Assembly (NCBI GenBank): GCA_030560485.1
Contig: JAKTTS010000154.1
Location: 1-30,390, forward strand
Direction of reading: 5' to 3'
DNA: 30,390 bases
Source: Ascoidea tarda (nom. inval.)
Lineage: Eukaryota > Ascomycota > Saccharomycetes > Ascoideales > Ascoideaceae
The translations under genes and the position numbers were made by a program. A model generated the notes under the pieces. The model saw only the letters and a program-made list of their open reading frames with translations, was not told the DNA's origin and ran no database searches. The first letter of the stretch is position 1. Every line of letters starts with the position of its first letter. This document shows, piece after piece, positions 18,095 through 27,566 of the stretch.

Positions 18095-21000
18095 ATGAGC
18101 TCCAAGTCCAAAACCGTTGAAAAACCCAAGACAGGTTCTTTAGTTCTTGAAAAGACTGATCGTAGAGATTCTTTGATTAAAATTGAAAAAAAATACCAAA
18201 AAATTTGGCAAGATGAGAAGTTATTCAATATCGATGCTCCGGATTTTGCTGAATTTGATGATTTGCCCTTAAATTCTTCCCAATCTCAAATTGAACAATA
18301 CATCGATGATCTTCATAAGGCTTACCCAAAATACTTCTCCTCAATGGCTTACCCTTATATGAATGGTTCTTTGCATGCTGGTCATTGTTTTACTTTAAGT
18401 AAAGTTGAATATGCCGTTGGTTTTGAAAGAATGAATGGTAAAAGAGCTTTATTTCCTTTAGGTTTCCATTGTACAGGTATGCCAATTAGAGCTTCTGCTG
18501 ATAAAATTGCAAGGGAAATTGAAAAATTTGGTCCAGATTTTTCAAATCTTCCAACCGAAGAAGAAGAACAACAAGAGGAATCAAAAAAGATTGCTAATAA
18601 TAGTAACAACGCTAAAAATAATGATCCAACCAAATTTAAAGCTCAAAAATCAAAAGTTGTAGCTAAAAAGGGTAAAGGTAAATACCAATTCCAAATCATG
18701 AACCAAATAGGAATCCCAATTGAAGAAATCAAAAAATTTGCTGATCCAACCTATTGGTTATACTACTTTCCTCAATTATGTCAGAATGATGTTATCTCTT
18801 TTGGTGCAAGAGTCGATTGGAGACGTTCAATGATAACCACCGATGTTAATCCTTATTACGACTCTTTTATTAGATGGCAAATCACAAGATTGAGAGAATG
18901 TGGTAAAATCAAATTCGGTGAAAGATACACAATTTTCTCTGAAAAAGATGGCCAAGCTTGTTTAGATCATGATAGACAATCTGGTGAAGGTCTCGGTCCA
19001 CAAGAATATACCGGTATTAAAATCAAAATCTTGGAACTTTTTAATCAAGATGCTAAAGATCTTTTCAATCAACACTCTTTAGATTTAAACCAAAAAAATG
19101 TTTATCTAGTCGCTGCCACTTTAAGACCTGAAACTATGTATGGCCAAACTTGTTGTTTTGTTTCCCCAAAAATTAATTATGGTGTCTTTGATGCAGGAAA
19201 TAATAACTATTATATAACAACAATTAGAGCTTTCAAAAATATGTGTTACCAGAAATTAACGCCTCAACGAGGTAATTATAAACCAGTATTCACAATTTCT
19301 GGTCAATCTCTTATTGGTTCAAAGATTACTGCTCCTTTAGCCATTAACAAACAACTTTATATTTTACCAATGGAAACAATCTTAGAGAAAAAGGGTACTG
19401 GTATTGTTACTTGTGTTCCAACAGATTCTCCTGATGATTATATCAACATGAAAGATTTAAAAAATAAACCCGAATATTATAATATTAAAAAGGAATGGGC
19501 ATCACCTGAACTAATTCCTTTAATCAATACCCCAAAATACGGTGATAAATGTGCTGAATATCTTTGTAATTTTTTCAAAATTCAATCTCCAAAAGACTCC
19601 GTCCAACTTCAAAAAGCCAAAGAACTTGCTTATAAAGAAGGTTTCTTCAATGGTACTATGATTATCGGTAAATATGCTGGTGAAAAGGTTGAATTTGTAA
19701 AAGCAAAGGTTAAAAATGACATGGTTGAAAGTGGTGAAGGATTTATATACTATGAACCTGAGGGAGTAGTCATGAGTAGATCTGGTGATGAGTGTATTGT
19801 ATCTAAAGAAGACCAGTGGTTTATTGATTATGGTGAACCTGAATGGAAATCACAAGCTTTAGAATGCTTACACTCAATGAATACTTTTGCACCTGAAACT
19901 CAAAATGCATTTGAAGGTGTTCTTGATTGGTTGAAAAATTGGGCTGTCACAAGAACTTATGGTTTAGGTACCAGATTACCTTGGGATGAACAATACTTGA
20001 TTGAATCTTTGTCAGATTCGACAATTTATCAAGCATTTTATACGATTTGTCATCTTTTACATTCAGATTATTATGGTAACCTTCCAGGCTTATTGAATAT
20101 TAAAGCTGAAGATATGAGTTTTGAAGTTTGGGATTATATATTTACTAGAAGAGAAAAAATTGAATCTAACATACCATTGGATAAATTGAAGATTCTCAGA
20201 AGAGAATTTGAATATTTTTATCCATTAGATTCCTCAATTTCTGGTAAAGATCTTATTCCAAATCATCTAACATTTTTCATTTATACCCATGTTGCATTAT
20301 TTAAGAATAAGAAATTCTGGCCAGCAGGTATTAGAGCTAATGGACATCTTTTGTTAAATAATGAAAAAATGAGTAAATCCACAGGTAATTTTTTTACCTT
20401 GAAGGATTTGGTTGAAAAATTTGGAGCAGATGCTACAAGAATTTGTCTTGCAGATGCTGGTGATGGAATTGAAGATGCTAATTTTGTTGAGCAGAATGCT
20501 AATTCTGCTATTTTAAGATTGTTTAATTTAAAAGAATGGTGTCAAGAAGTTGTTTCAAACATTGATTCGTTTAGAAGCGGGCCAATTGGAGAAGAATTCT
20601 TTGATGTTGCATTTGATAATGAAATGAATTCATTAATTGAGGAGACATATAAAAAATATGAAATAACTGAGTATAAATCCGCACTCAAGAGTGGATTATT
20701 TGATTATCAAAGTGCTAGAGATTATTATAGAGAAGTGGCTGCTCCAAAGGGGTTACATAAGGATCTTGTTCTCAAGTATATTGAGACGCAAATTCTTCTT
20801 ATCACACCAGTTGCACCACATATAGCTGAGTTTATTTGGAAAGAAGTTTTATTGAAAGAAGGATCAGTTCATAATGCTAAATTTCCAAGGGCAGATAAGC
20901 CAATTGATAATTCAATTTCTGATTCATTGAACTATCTTAGAGATTTATCTAGATCTATTAGAGAGGCCGAGACCAGTTCACTTAGAGCTAAAAAGGGAAA

Positions 21001-21463
21001 GATTTTAGTTGATAAAAATAAAGGATGTGAAGTAACATTATTAGTTTCTAACAATTTTCCTGAATGGCAAGATAAATATGTTGAAATTGTGCGAGAATTA
21101 TTTGAGGAGCAAAGTTTGAATGATAATAAAAAAATAAAAGAGAAGATTCCAGGAAAGGAAATGAAGAAAGCAATGCCATTTATTTCTCTTTTGAAACAAC
21201 GATTGATTAAAGAAGAACCTTCGCATGTTTTCAATAGAAAGTTGAGTTTCAATGAAGTTGAGGTTATTAAGAAGTGTGTTGATATTGTTGAAAGAAGTCC
21301 AGCTATTATTAAGATTGAGAAGATTGAGGTTATTTCATTTAATACTGGGGAAAACAAAGGAATTAATATATTTACAAATGAAGAGGTTCCATTTAAATAT
21401 AGCGGAAAAGTTGTTGAAAGCACAGTTCCAGGACAACCTGGTATTATTATAAAGAATATTTAA
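18095..21463 (+). CDS. CDC60: Cytosolic leucyl-tRNA synthetase
   Basis: Cdc60 charges tRNA-Leu with leucine in the cytosol and is a class I synthetase of the archaeal/eukaryotic type. The 1122-residue product is close to the S. cerevisiae length (1090). The HIGH signature appears as HAGH at residues 94-97 within YPYMNGSLHAGHCF, and KMSKS at 758-762. Between them lies the CP1 editing domain, with conserved blocks such as TLRPETMYGQTC and GTGIVTCVPTDSPDDY. After KMSKS come the anticodon-binding helical domain and the C-terminal extension. Residues 180-206 form a polar Lys/Asn-rich insert. No targeting presequence is seen, so this is the cytosolic enzyme. The ATG at 18095 precedes a short basic tail usual for the family. 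Confidence 0.97.
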   Translation: MSSKSKTVEKPKTGSLVLEKTDRRDSLIKIEKKYQKIWQDEKLFNIDAPDFAEFDDLPLNSSQSQIEQYIDDLHKAYPKYFSSMAYPYMNGSLHAGHCFTLSKVEYAVGFERMNGKRALFPLGFHCTGMPIRASADKIAREIEKFGPDFSNLPTEEEEQQEESKKIANNSNNAKNNDPTKFKAQKSKVVAKKGKGKYQFQIMNQIGIPIEEIKKFADPTYWLYYFPQLCQNDVISFGARVDWRRSMITTDVNPYYDSFIRWQITRLRECGKIKFGERYTIFSEKDGQACLDHDRQSGEGLGPQEYTGIKIKILELFNQDAKDLFNQHSLDLNQKNVYLVAATLRPETMYGQTCCFVSPKINYGVFDAGNNNYYITTIRAFKNMCYQKLTPQRGNYKPVFTISGQSLIGSKITAPLAINKQLYILPMETILEKKGTGIVTCVPTDSPDDYINMKDLKNKPEYYNIKKEWASPELIPLINTPKYGDKCAEYLCNFFKIQSPKDSVQLQKAKELAYKEGFFNGTMIIGKYAGEKVEFVKAKVKNDMVESGEGFIYYEPEGVVMSRSGDECIVSKEDQWFIDYGEPEWKSQALECLHSMNTFAPETQNAFEGVLDWLKNWAVTRTYGLGTRLPWDEQYLIESLSDSTIYQAFYTICHLLHSDYYGNLPGLLNIKAEDMSFEVWDYIFTRREKIESNIPLDKLKILRREFEYFYPLDSSISGKDLIPNHLTFFIYTHVALFKNKKFWPAGIRANGHLLLNNEKMSKSTGNFFTLKDLVEKFGADATRICLADAGDGIEDANFVEQNANSAILRLFNLKEWCQEVVSNIDSFRSGPIGEEFFDVAFDNEMNSLIEETYKKYEITEYKSALKSGLFDYQSARDYYREVAAPKGLHKDLVLKYIETQILLITPVAPHIAEFIWKEVLLKEGSVHNAKFPRADKPIDNSISDSLNYLRDLSRSIREAETSSLRAKKGKILVDKNKGCEVTLLVSNNFPEWQDKYVEIVRELFEEQSLNDNKKIKEKIPGKEMKKAMPFISLLKQRLIKEEPSHVFNRKLSFNEVEVIKKCVDIVERSPAIIKIEKIEVISFNTGENKGINIFTNEEVPFKYSGKVVESTVPGQPGIIIKNI

Positions 21464-21799
21464 GGTAATCAAGACCGTTATTTTGATTTTATTTTCTTTT
21501 ATATTTGAATTTGAATTCAAGTTGCAATTTAAATCTATAAATTTATAATTTTATTTTTTTTCATTTACATTTTTCTTATTGATTGATTAAATTAATAGAT
21601 CTGTATTTTTATCAAGAAATATAAAATAACTACATAAACAAAGTTAACTGGAAAAAGGATATTAATGTAAAACTGGAAAAAAAAACAATATAATGATAAA
21701 TAATTAACAATAAACAATAACTGATAAACAAATTGAAAGCAAAAACAAACAAGATAAAAATATAAGATAAAAAACTTTTAGACAAAGAAACCAATATCT
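21464..21799. other. Convergent intergenic gap between CDC60 and the six-cysteine protein gene
   Basis: 336 bases of nearly pure A+T with long A and T runs; it probably carries the two 3' UTRs. No gene or structured RNA is seen. Confidence 0.65.
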
Positions 21800-22567
21800 T
21801 TAGATGATAGATAAGCAAGAAAATAAAGCAAAAAAAAATCCAAAAATTGAGTAATTGTAATTATAAACATAATTATAAGGAGCAAAATCAGAAGATGATG
21901 ATGATAAAGATAAGGATACATCGAACGATTCAGTGATCTCAACGTCTGCCAGTGCAATTCCAGAATTGCCGTTAGGAACAGAAGAAAAACTGGCGATAGA
22001 ACGACTGGTTGTGGTAGATATAGATGAAACTGTGTCGTTGGTATAGAATCTGCAAAAGGCGTCTTTAAAAGTGGTAGAATCGGTGGTACCATTCAAACAG
22101 TAAAAATATTGATAGTATAGCTGCCAATAGGTACTAGTTGCGTCCAATTGACAAGTGCAATCGGCATCAAAGTAAAAAGCATTGTTGAGCTCATCGAGAG
22201 TAATACATTCAGGGTTCAGTTCAGCAATGTAATCGATCAACGCAAGATAAACTGCACCAACAATATCCCAAGAACATTGGTTTAGGTTGGTGGTGTTTCC
22301 ACAAACCTGACTTTTGGTTTCATAGAGCTGAGTATCGGTCTCGCAAGTAATGTAGTCAAAGTAGGTGTCCCATAACTCGTCGTTGCCAACAGAACAAGCA
22401 CAGACCTTGCTGAAGATAGGAACAGTGGTGTCGGTGGTGTTGAAACGACAGACAGTCAAGTCCAATTGCTCCTCAAAAGTCAGCACGCCACACGCATCGG
22501 TGTCGTTGGTCGCAGCCCACACAAGACTCGAAAGCAACAAAACAGCTGCAAAAAGAAAAGAGGCCAT
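21800..22567 (-). CDS. Secreted, probably GPI-anchored protein with two six-cysteine modules
   Basis: I do not recognise this 255-residue protein. It has a signal peptide (residues 1-18, ending VWA) and then twelve cysteines in two sets of six: 26, 40, 56, 58, 75, 89 and 98, 121, 137, 139, 157, 172. Spacings are nearly equal (14-16-2-17-14 and 23-16-2-18-15), and each set has a CxC followed by a Tyr/Trp-rich stretch, so the protein is an internal duplication. There are N-glycan sequons at N21, N43, N91, N159, N177 and N238. A Ser/Thr-rich stalk (179-227) leads to a hydrophobic end (241-255) that could be a GPI signal, although the Tyr/Asn-rich piece before it is unusual. It does not have the eight-cysteine CFEM layout. 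It is divergent from the coiled-coil gene. Confidence 0.8.
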   Translation of the reverse strand: MASFLFAAVLLLSSLVWAATNDTDACGVLTFEEQLDLTVCRFNTTDTTVPIFSKVCACSVGNDELWDTYFDYITCETDTQLYETKSQVCGNTTNLNQCSWDIVGAVYLALIDYIAELNPECITLDELNNAFYFDADCTCQLDATSTYWQLYYQYFYCLNGTTDSTTFKDAFCRFYTNDTVSSISTTTSRSIASFSSVPNGNSGIALADVEITESFDVSLSLSSSSSDFAPYNYVYNYNYSIFGFFFALFSCLSII

Positions 22568-22806
22568 AGCAGAAAAGTTGGTGATGCACTTTTCTTCTTC
22601 GGGATTGCAGCACAGAAGGGGTATTTATACTGGAAGGGCGTTGGTCGAAATGCACGTGCGTGCCGGAAACTATCCACAAAAGTGTTGTGGAGCTGGAGCT
22701 GAGATGAAGAGATAAGCGAGCTGGATGAAGTTGCTGGAGTTGTGCTGGAGTTGTGCTAGTGCCTGGATGTTGCTCTGGAACTGGACTGGAATTGGCGTGT
22801 TGTTCG
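22568..22806. promoter_or_regulatory. Short G+C-richer divergent promoter
   Basis: 239 bases separate the two start codons. It holds a TATA-like word for the minus gene (TATAAATA, complement of 22622-22629), an E-box GCACGTGC (CACGTG at 22653-22658), an inverted pair CCACAA/TTGTGG (22674-22679 and 22685-22690), and two tandem copies of GCTGGAGTTGT (22733-22754). CACGTG is the core bound by Cbf1 or Pho4-type factors. Confidence 0.5.
22733..22754 (+). repeat. Tandem 11-base repeat, two copies
   Basis: GCTGGAGTTGT occurs twice without a gap, and a third copy begins (GCT). It lies 52 bases before the ATG of the coiled-coil gene, so it may be in its leader. Confidence 0.8.
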
Positions 22807-24459
22807 ATGGACGTTGTATCTGACTATGTGGTGCAGTTGTTTGAGGAAAACACTCGCTATTTGCCCTTCAATGGATCGAAGTATGTGCAGTTCTTCAGCA
22901 CTGAGGACTACTTGGAGTTTATCGACGAGCACTTGGAGCTGATCTACGAGTCCTCCCAATGGTTGACTGATTTCTTGAAGAGTGCTGAGCATACTGTTTG
23001 TTTGCCTTGTTTTCGCAAACTGAAAGAGGAGCTGGATAGTCACCAAAAATCTATTCAAACCAGTGATCAAACTACTGGTGGTAGTACTGATGACAATGAT
23101 CATGAAATGCTACCAATTGATGAATTCGATGGATTGGACAATGCCAATCGCATTGCTGATGATCCCCAGAGTTTGAGAGACTTCTACGAGAAAAACCTTT
23201 TTTTCAAATCGATAAAACTAACCAAACATTACAAGCTATCAGATTTGATTTATTTACCTCCTGATGTCGACTCATATTTTACACATCATCTATTGAATTT
23301 TTTAAAAATTTATTTAATTTTAAAACCTGCAACTTGCTTTGTCTACTTTGACGAATTACTTCCTTCCTCCATCTTATCAACTATTCCCTTGGATGATCAG
23401 TTTATAAGTAAATTAAATCTATTAAGAATTAACATAAATCAAACTGTTTTATTGTTATTTTTCAGAAACATTGATTTTGATAATTTTATATCAATCTATT
23501 TGCCAATTTTTACTTTAATATTAACCTCATTTCAGGATCTATTCCTTTTTAACAATAGTAATAATGATAACAGTAATAATAGCAATAATAATGGAAAGAT
23601 TCAAGATTATTCTGATGACTTACTCTTTTTATCACTTGTCACTTTAATCTATGATCCCCAAACCAAAGATTTCTCTCTAGACTACTTTGATCAAATTTTT
23701 CAAATATTATTAAACTCTTTTCAAAACTCTCCCTTAAAAACTCAATACCAATCTCATTTTAGAACTGCTTTAAAAAATTCTTCTTCAACTTCAAATTTAT
23801 TATCCTCCTTAAAAATTCTTTATACCTATGATTTAATTCAAAAAAATTTGGTTAATCTAATCCTGAAATTAATAAATAACTCATCCTTTTCAACTTCAAC
23901 TGTCAGCTACAAATTAATTAAAGAAACAAACAAAACTAAAAATTTGCAAAAACAATTATCTGATTTACAAACAAAATTCAATGATCTAAATGACTTAAAG
24001 CTATCAACCTGTGATATTGATTTAGATATCTTAGAAAAGGAAGTAGAATCTCAAAATAATCAACTAATCTCAAAACAATTACAGTTGGAGAATATTAAAG
24101 CTGATATTAACTACAAAAAAGAACAGCTAAAAATTCAACATTTAGATGATGACGCTGGTGTTTATGATGAAGCCTATGAAGAAGGAACTCTAGAAGCTAA
24201 TAAAGTCTTTGATGAAAAAAATTTTCAGCTACAACAATCAATTACTAAAATTTCCAATGATTTCCAAATTGAAAAGGATAATTTAACTCGGAAATTAAAT
24301 GAAGAATTTGATACACTTAAAACCGAATATGAAGAGAAAATCTCAAAATTAGAAGCTGAAAGTGATTTTTGGAAGTCGAAATTTTTATCTAAACAACATG
24401 AAATATTCGAAAAATCTTTAGAATCAAAAAATTATAATGATTTTAGTTACAAGTATTAA
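22807..24459 (+). CDS. Unrecognised 550-residue protein with C-terminal coiled coil
   Basis: I do not recognise the family. The first ATG is at 22807; the frame is open a little further upstream but only to a GTG. The N-terminal part has a helical stretch (STEDYLEFIDEHLELIYESS) and a CLPCF pair of cysteines, followed by an acidic polar linker (about 90-125). Residues 140-390 are rich in Leu, Phe and Ile in short helices with polar loops, including an Asn/Ser run near 255-270, and resemble a helical repeat domain rather than membrane segments. From about 395 to 540 there is a long coiled coil rich in Lys, Glu, Gln and Leu. This layout occurs in tethering and cytoskeletal proteins, but no function should be assumed. 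The first ~115 codons are clearly richer in G+C and CTG than the rest. Confidence 0.72.
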   Translation: MDVVSDYVVQLFEENTRYLPFNGSKYVQFFSTEDYLEFIDEHLELIYESSQWLTDFLKSAEHTVCLPCFRKLKEELDSHQKSIQTSDQTTGGSTDDNDHEMLPIDEFDGLDNANRIADDPQSLRDFYEKNLFFKSIKLTKHYKLSDLIYLPPDVDSYFTHHLLNFLKIYLILKPATCFVYFDELLPSSILSTIPLDDQFISKLNLLRININQTVLLLFFRNIDFDNFISIYLPIFTLILTSFQDLFLFNNSNNDNSNNSNNNGKIQDYSDDLLFLSLVTLIYDPQTKDFSLDYFDQIFQILLNSFQNSPLKTQYQSHFRTALKNSSSTSNLLSSLKILYTYDLIQKNLVNLILKLINNSSFSTSTVSYKLIKETNKTKNLQKQLSDLQTKFNDLNDLKLSTCDIDLDILEKEVESQNNQLISKQLQLENIKADINYKKEQLKIQHLDDDAGVYDEAYEEGTLEANKVFDEKNFQLQQSITKISNDFQIEKDNLTRKLNEEFDTLKTEYEEKISKLEAESDFWKSKFLSKQHEIFEKSLESKNYNDFSYKY

Positions 24460-24697
24460 TCATTTGTTATCTTTTTTTGTAAAAATTGAAAATTTCGAAC
24501 AAATAACAAGCTGAAGAGTTGCTGTATTATCAATATATATATATTCATAATTTATAATTTATAATTGCTTTTATTATTCTTTCTATAAAACAAAAATCAA
24601 AGTACTTAAATTAAACAAACAGTAAAAAGTGATAAAGAAAAAAAAAAATAATGCTCAAATTCAAATATATAATTAATTTTTACTCTAACTGTTCAAT

Positions 24698-27259
24698 TTA
24701 TAATAAACCAAGTTTTTGCATTCTTATCCTGACTGCATTACAATGAGCGCCTAATCCTTCAACATCAGCTACTTCCATAACACTTGGTCCAATATTCTTA
24801 AGACCTTCTTCAGTAACCTCTTGACTTGTAATAAATTTCAAAAATGTACTAGTATTAACACCACTATACATTCTAGCATAACCATAAGTTGGTAATGTAT
24901 GATTAGTTCCTGATGAGTAGTCCCCGCAACTTTCAGGAGTATATTGACCAACAAACACTGAACCGGCATGTTGAACTAATGGCAAATAGCTTGATGCATC
25001 CTTCAAGTGTAAAATTAAATGTTCAGGAGCGTAAAGATTAGAATAATAAAATGCTTCCTCAGCAGTTTTAACTTTAATTATTAATGAATGGTCAATGCAT
25101 TTTCTTATTATTTGTTCTCTTGGTAGCTTAATGGTCTGTTCGTAAACAGCTTTGTTAATTGCATCGATTTCAGAATCATTTAAATCAATTGCTACTAATA
25201 TAACTTGAGAGTCAATTCCATGTTCAGCTTGTGATAATAAATCTGCTGCAACAAAATCAGGATCCGATTGTTTATCAGCTACAACTAAAACTTCTGATGG
25301 ACCTGCAGGCATATCAATTGAACATAAAGCCAAAGTATCGTTTTGGACATACATTTTAGCAGCAGTAACAAATTGATTACCTGGACCAAGAATCTTATCA
25401 CATTTGGGGATGGTTTCTGTACCATAAGCCATTGCAGCAACAGCTTGAGCACCACCAGCTAATACAATGGCCTTTGCACCAACTTTGTGAGCAACATAGA
25501 CAACTTCTGGAGTTAAAGTACCATCTGGTCTTGGTGGAGAAGCAAAAATGATGTTGGAGCAACCAGCGACTTGAGCAGGAACACCCAACATAAGAGCAGT
25601 AGAAGGTAATACAGCAGTTCCTCCAGGAATATATAAACCAACGTTTTCAATTGGTCTTGAGAAACGAGAACATGCAACACCCTTTGAAGTTTCAATGGTT
25701 AAAGGTTTGATATTATCTATTTGTGCTTTGTGAAATTTGTAAACGTTTTCAATTGAAAGATCAAGAGCATCTTGAATCTTCTTAGGCAATTGATACAATT
25801 CTGGAGAGAAAGGTGCTTTGATAATTGAGGAAGATAGCTTGACTCTATCAAATTTTTCAGTCAATTCAATTAAGGCTTTATCACCATTATTTTTTATATT
25901 TTCAACAATTGGGTTAACCAACTTCATTATATTTGAAGTTGATTGGACAGGTCTTGAAATAGCATCGATGACTTGTTGTTCAGTTAAATCAGAAACATCA
26001 ATCGATTTTAATTTAATTTCACCGGTTAAAATTGCGTCTTGTGGATTTTGTTTAGGTTTGAGTTTAGATTTGGTTTCTTCATTTGATTTATCTTTGTTAA
26101 TGAATTTTGGTTTGGCATCACCTTTTCTTCTTTTTATTTTAAGATTTTTCATATTGAGATTTCTTTCAACATCGGCAATGGATACACCATTTTTAATTAA
26201 TTTAGTAATAGCAAAATAAAATAGGTCAGCGCATTCCCAGGCAATTTCATTTTTGGATTTAGCTTCTGCTAATTCCTCGGCTTCTTCCTTAATCTTTGCA
26301 GATAATAGATCATCATCATTAAATAACCTAGAAGTATAAGATCCCTGAGGAGCATTTAATTTTCTTTGAATCAAAGTTTGTTCTAAACGGGATAAACCAT
26401 CTAAATCACCAAAACAAGTATTGGTATTCAAATGACAAAACCCAGTGCCTGATTGGTTAACAACAAATTTTAAGGCATCATTATCACAATCCAATTGAAT
26501 TGAAATCAAAGATTGAGTTGAGCCAGAAGTTAAACCTTTAACCCATAAGCCATGTTTTCTTGATTGATAAACACCAACTTTTTCAATTAAAGCCTTTTCA
26601 ATTGATTCATTTGAAGAGTAACAAAGACCTAGAGAATTATTGTAAATATCTGAAACAATTGTTGGATATAAACCATCAGCTCTATCAGATGATAATTTTG
26701 AGATTAAAATTTTGGAAATTGATATCTTAGAGTCATCATAAGATAATCTGTTAGTTGAAATAATTGGAATTAAATTTGAAGAAGTTAAATTAATAATTTT
26801 GTCAATTGTTAATGAAATTTCCTCAAGATTAAGATCAATAAATATATTTTGATCTGATTTGAAAGATTTGAAAGTTTTATTGTAATTAAGTTGAGAATTA
26901 TATGGAATAATTACAGAATAAAACTTCCTAGTAATTTCTTTACTAATTTCGCTGATATCTGTTAATTTTATACCAATTCTGTGAGATGGGATTGAGTTAT
27001 TGACTGTATCAACCAAGTAGTTTGAAAAGGGCACAAAAACTTTTGAAACTCCAGAATTTAATAAATCAATAACCAAATCCTCATTGGAATCTAAAGTTTG
27101 ATCAAAATCTAGTATTAAGTCATTATAATTAGTTGTTGAAAGAAGAGAATAAATGGAATCTTTAGTTTCATTTGAGTATTTTAACAAAGTTGGGCCAACA
27201 ACTGAAAACTCATTCAAAAGCCCACCATTGACTTGTGCTAAAGCAGGTAGCAAAAACAT
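24698..27259 (-). CDS. HIS4: Trifunctional histidine biosynthesis protein His4
   Basis: His4 carries three activities in one chain: phosphoribosyl-AMP cyclohydrolase, phosphoribosyl-ATP pyrophosphatase, and histidinol dehydrogenase (steps 3, 2, and 9-10 of the pathway). The 853-residue product (799 in S. cerevisiae) has the domains in that order: a divergent N-terminal region, cyclohydrolase at about 225-300 (DALKFVVNQSGTGFCHL), pyrophosphatase at about 306-385 (KIKEEAEELAEA, NLNMKNLKIKRRKGDAKPKF), a Lys-rich linker at 386-412, and dehydrogenase at 430-853. In the last, Gln677 and His680 of SQAEHG and Glu746-His747 of APEHL match the family's zinc-ligand and catalytic positions, and ESCGDYSSGTNHTLPTYGYA is nearly invariant. 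The frame is open upstream to a GTG, but the family-like start MFLLPALAQ is at 27259. A Gcn4 site lies 121 bases upstream. Confidence 0.97.
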   Translation of the reverse strand: MFLLPALAQVNGGLLNEFSVVGPTLLKYSNETKDSIYSLLSTTNYNDLILDFDQTLDSNEDLVIDLLNSGVSKVFVPFSNYLVDTVNNSIPSHRIGIKLTDISEISKEITRKFYSVIIPYNSQLNYNKTFKSFKSDQNIFIDLNLEEISLTIDKIINLTSSNLIPIISTNRLSYDDSKISISKILISKLSSDRADGLYPTIVSDIYNNSLGLCYSSNESIEKALIEKVGVYQSRKHGLWVKGLTSGSTQSLISIQLDCDNDALKFVVNQSGTGFCHLNTNTCFGDLDGLSRLEQTLIQRKLNAPQGSYTSRLFNDDDLLSAKIKEEAEELAEAKSKNEIAWECADLFYFAITKLIKNGVSIADVERNLNMKNLKIKRRKGDAKPKFINKDKSNEETKSKLKPKQNPQDAILTGEIKLKSIDVSDLTEQQVIDAISRPVQSTSNIMKLVNPIVENIKNNGDKALIELTEKFDRVKLSSSIIKAPFSPELYQLPKKIQDALDLSIENVYKFHKAQIDNIKPLTIETSKGVACSRFSRPIENVGLYIPGGTAVLPSTALMLGVPAQVAGCSNIIFASPPRPDGTLTPEVVYVAHKVGAKAIVLAGGAQAVAAMAYGTETIPKCDKILGPGNQFVTAAKMYVQNDTLALCSIDMPAGPSEVLVVADKQSDPDFVAADLLSQAEHGIDSQVILVAIDLNDSEIDAINKAVYEQTIKLPREQIIRKCIDHSLIIKVKTAEEAFYYSNLYAPEHLILHLKDASSYLPLVQHAGSVFVGQYTPESCGDYSSGTNHTLPTYGYARMYSGVNTSTFLKFITSQEVTEEGLKNIGPSVMEVADVEGLGAHCNAVRIRMQKLGLL

Positions 27260-27566
27260 CTTGAAATGAGCCACAGTAAAGATAATGGAAAGAACAACAA
27301 TGGAAAGAAACCAGAAATCAGAGACAATAAAAACAGTGAAAATAAGAGATATAAATATCAAACAGACTCCAGACCGAAATGAGTCAGAAGTGAAAAATAA
27401 TCCAATCTGAAGAGATTCGAAAACCTGGAGATGATCTGATCCGAAGCTGCGGTTTCGGAACTCGCCGGAGCGGCAGAGCGGTACCGGCACATTTGACCCA
27501 TTAAGATGGTTTTAAAATGTTTAGGTAAGCATTTATGTAAGCATTTACCGGCAGAATACGGATGTG
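27260..27566 (-). promoter_or_regulatory. HIS4 promoter region, downstream of the CNT gene
   Basis: 307 bases between the transporter's stop and the HIS4 start; both genes run on the minus strand. Seen here: TGAGTCA (27380-27386), a G+C-rich block (27430-27488) with CCGAA/TTCGG arms and GCGGTACCGG (27478-27487), and an 11-base direct repeat GTAAGCATTTA (27525-27535 and 27537-27547). Confidence 0.6.
27380..27386. promoter_or_regulatory. Gcn4-type site TGAGTCA upstream of HIS4
   Basis: An exact TGAGTCA lies 121 bases before the HIS4 ATG. HIS4 is the classical Gcn4 target in S. cerevisiae, with several TGACTC sites in its promoter; one perfect copy at a usual distance supports conserved general amino-acid control. 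Confidence 0.7.

Noticed and set aside
22365-22715. 116-codon plus ORF across the start of the six-cysteine gene
   Set aside because: It is antisense to the signal-peptide region and promoter, and starts inside a well-supported gene.
27260-27490. Hydrophobic N-terminal extension of HIS4 (would look like membrane segments)
   Set aside because: It begins at a GTG and spans the Gcn4 site; HIS4 proteins start at the MFLLPALAQ-like motif at 27259.
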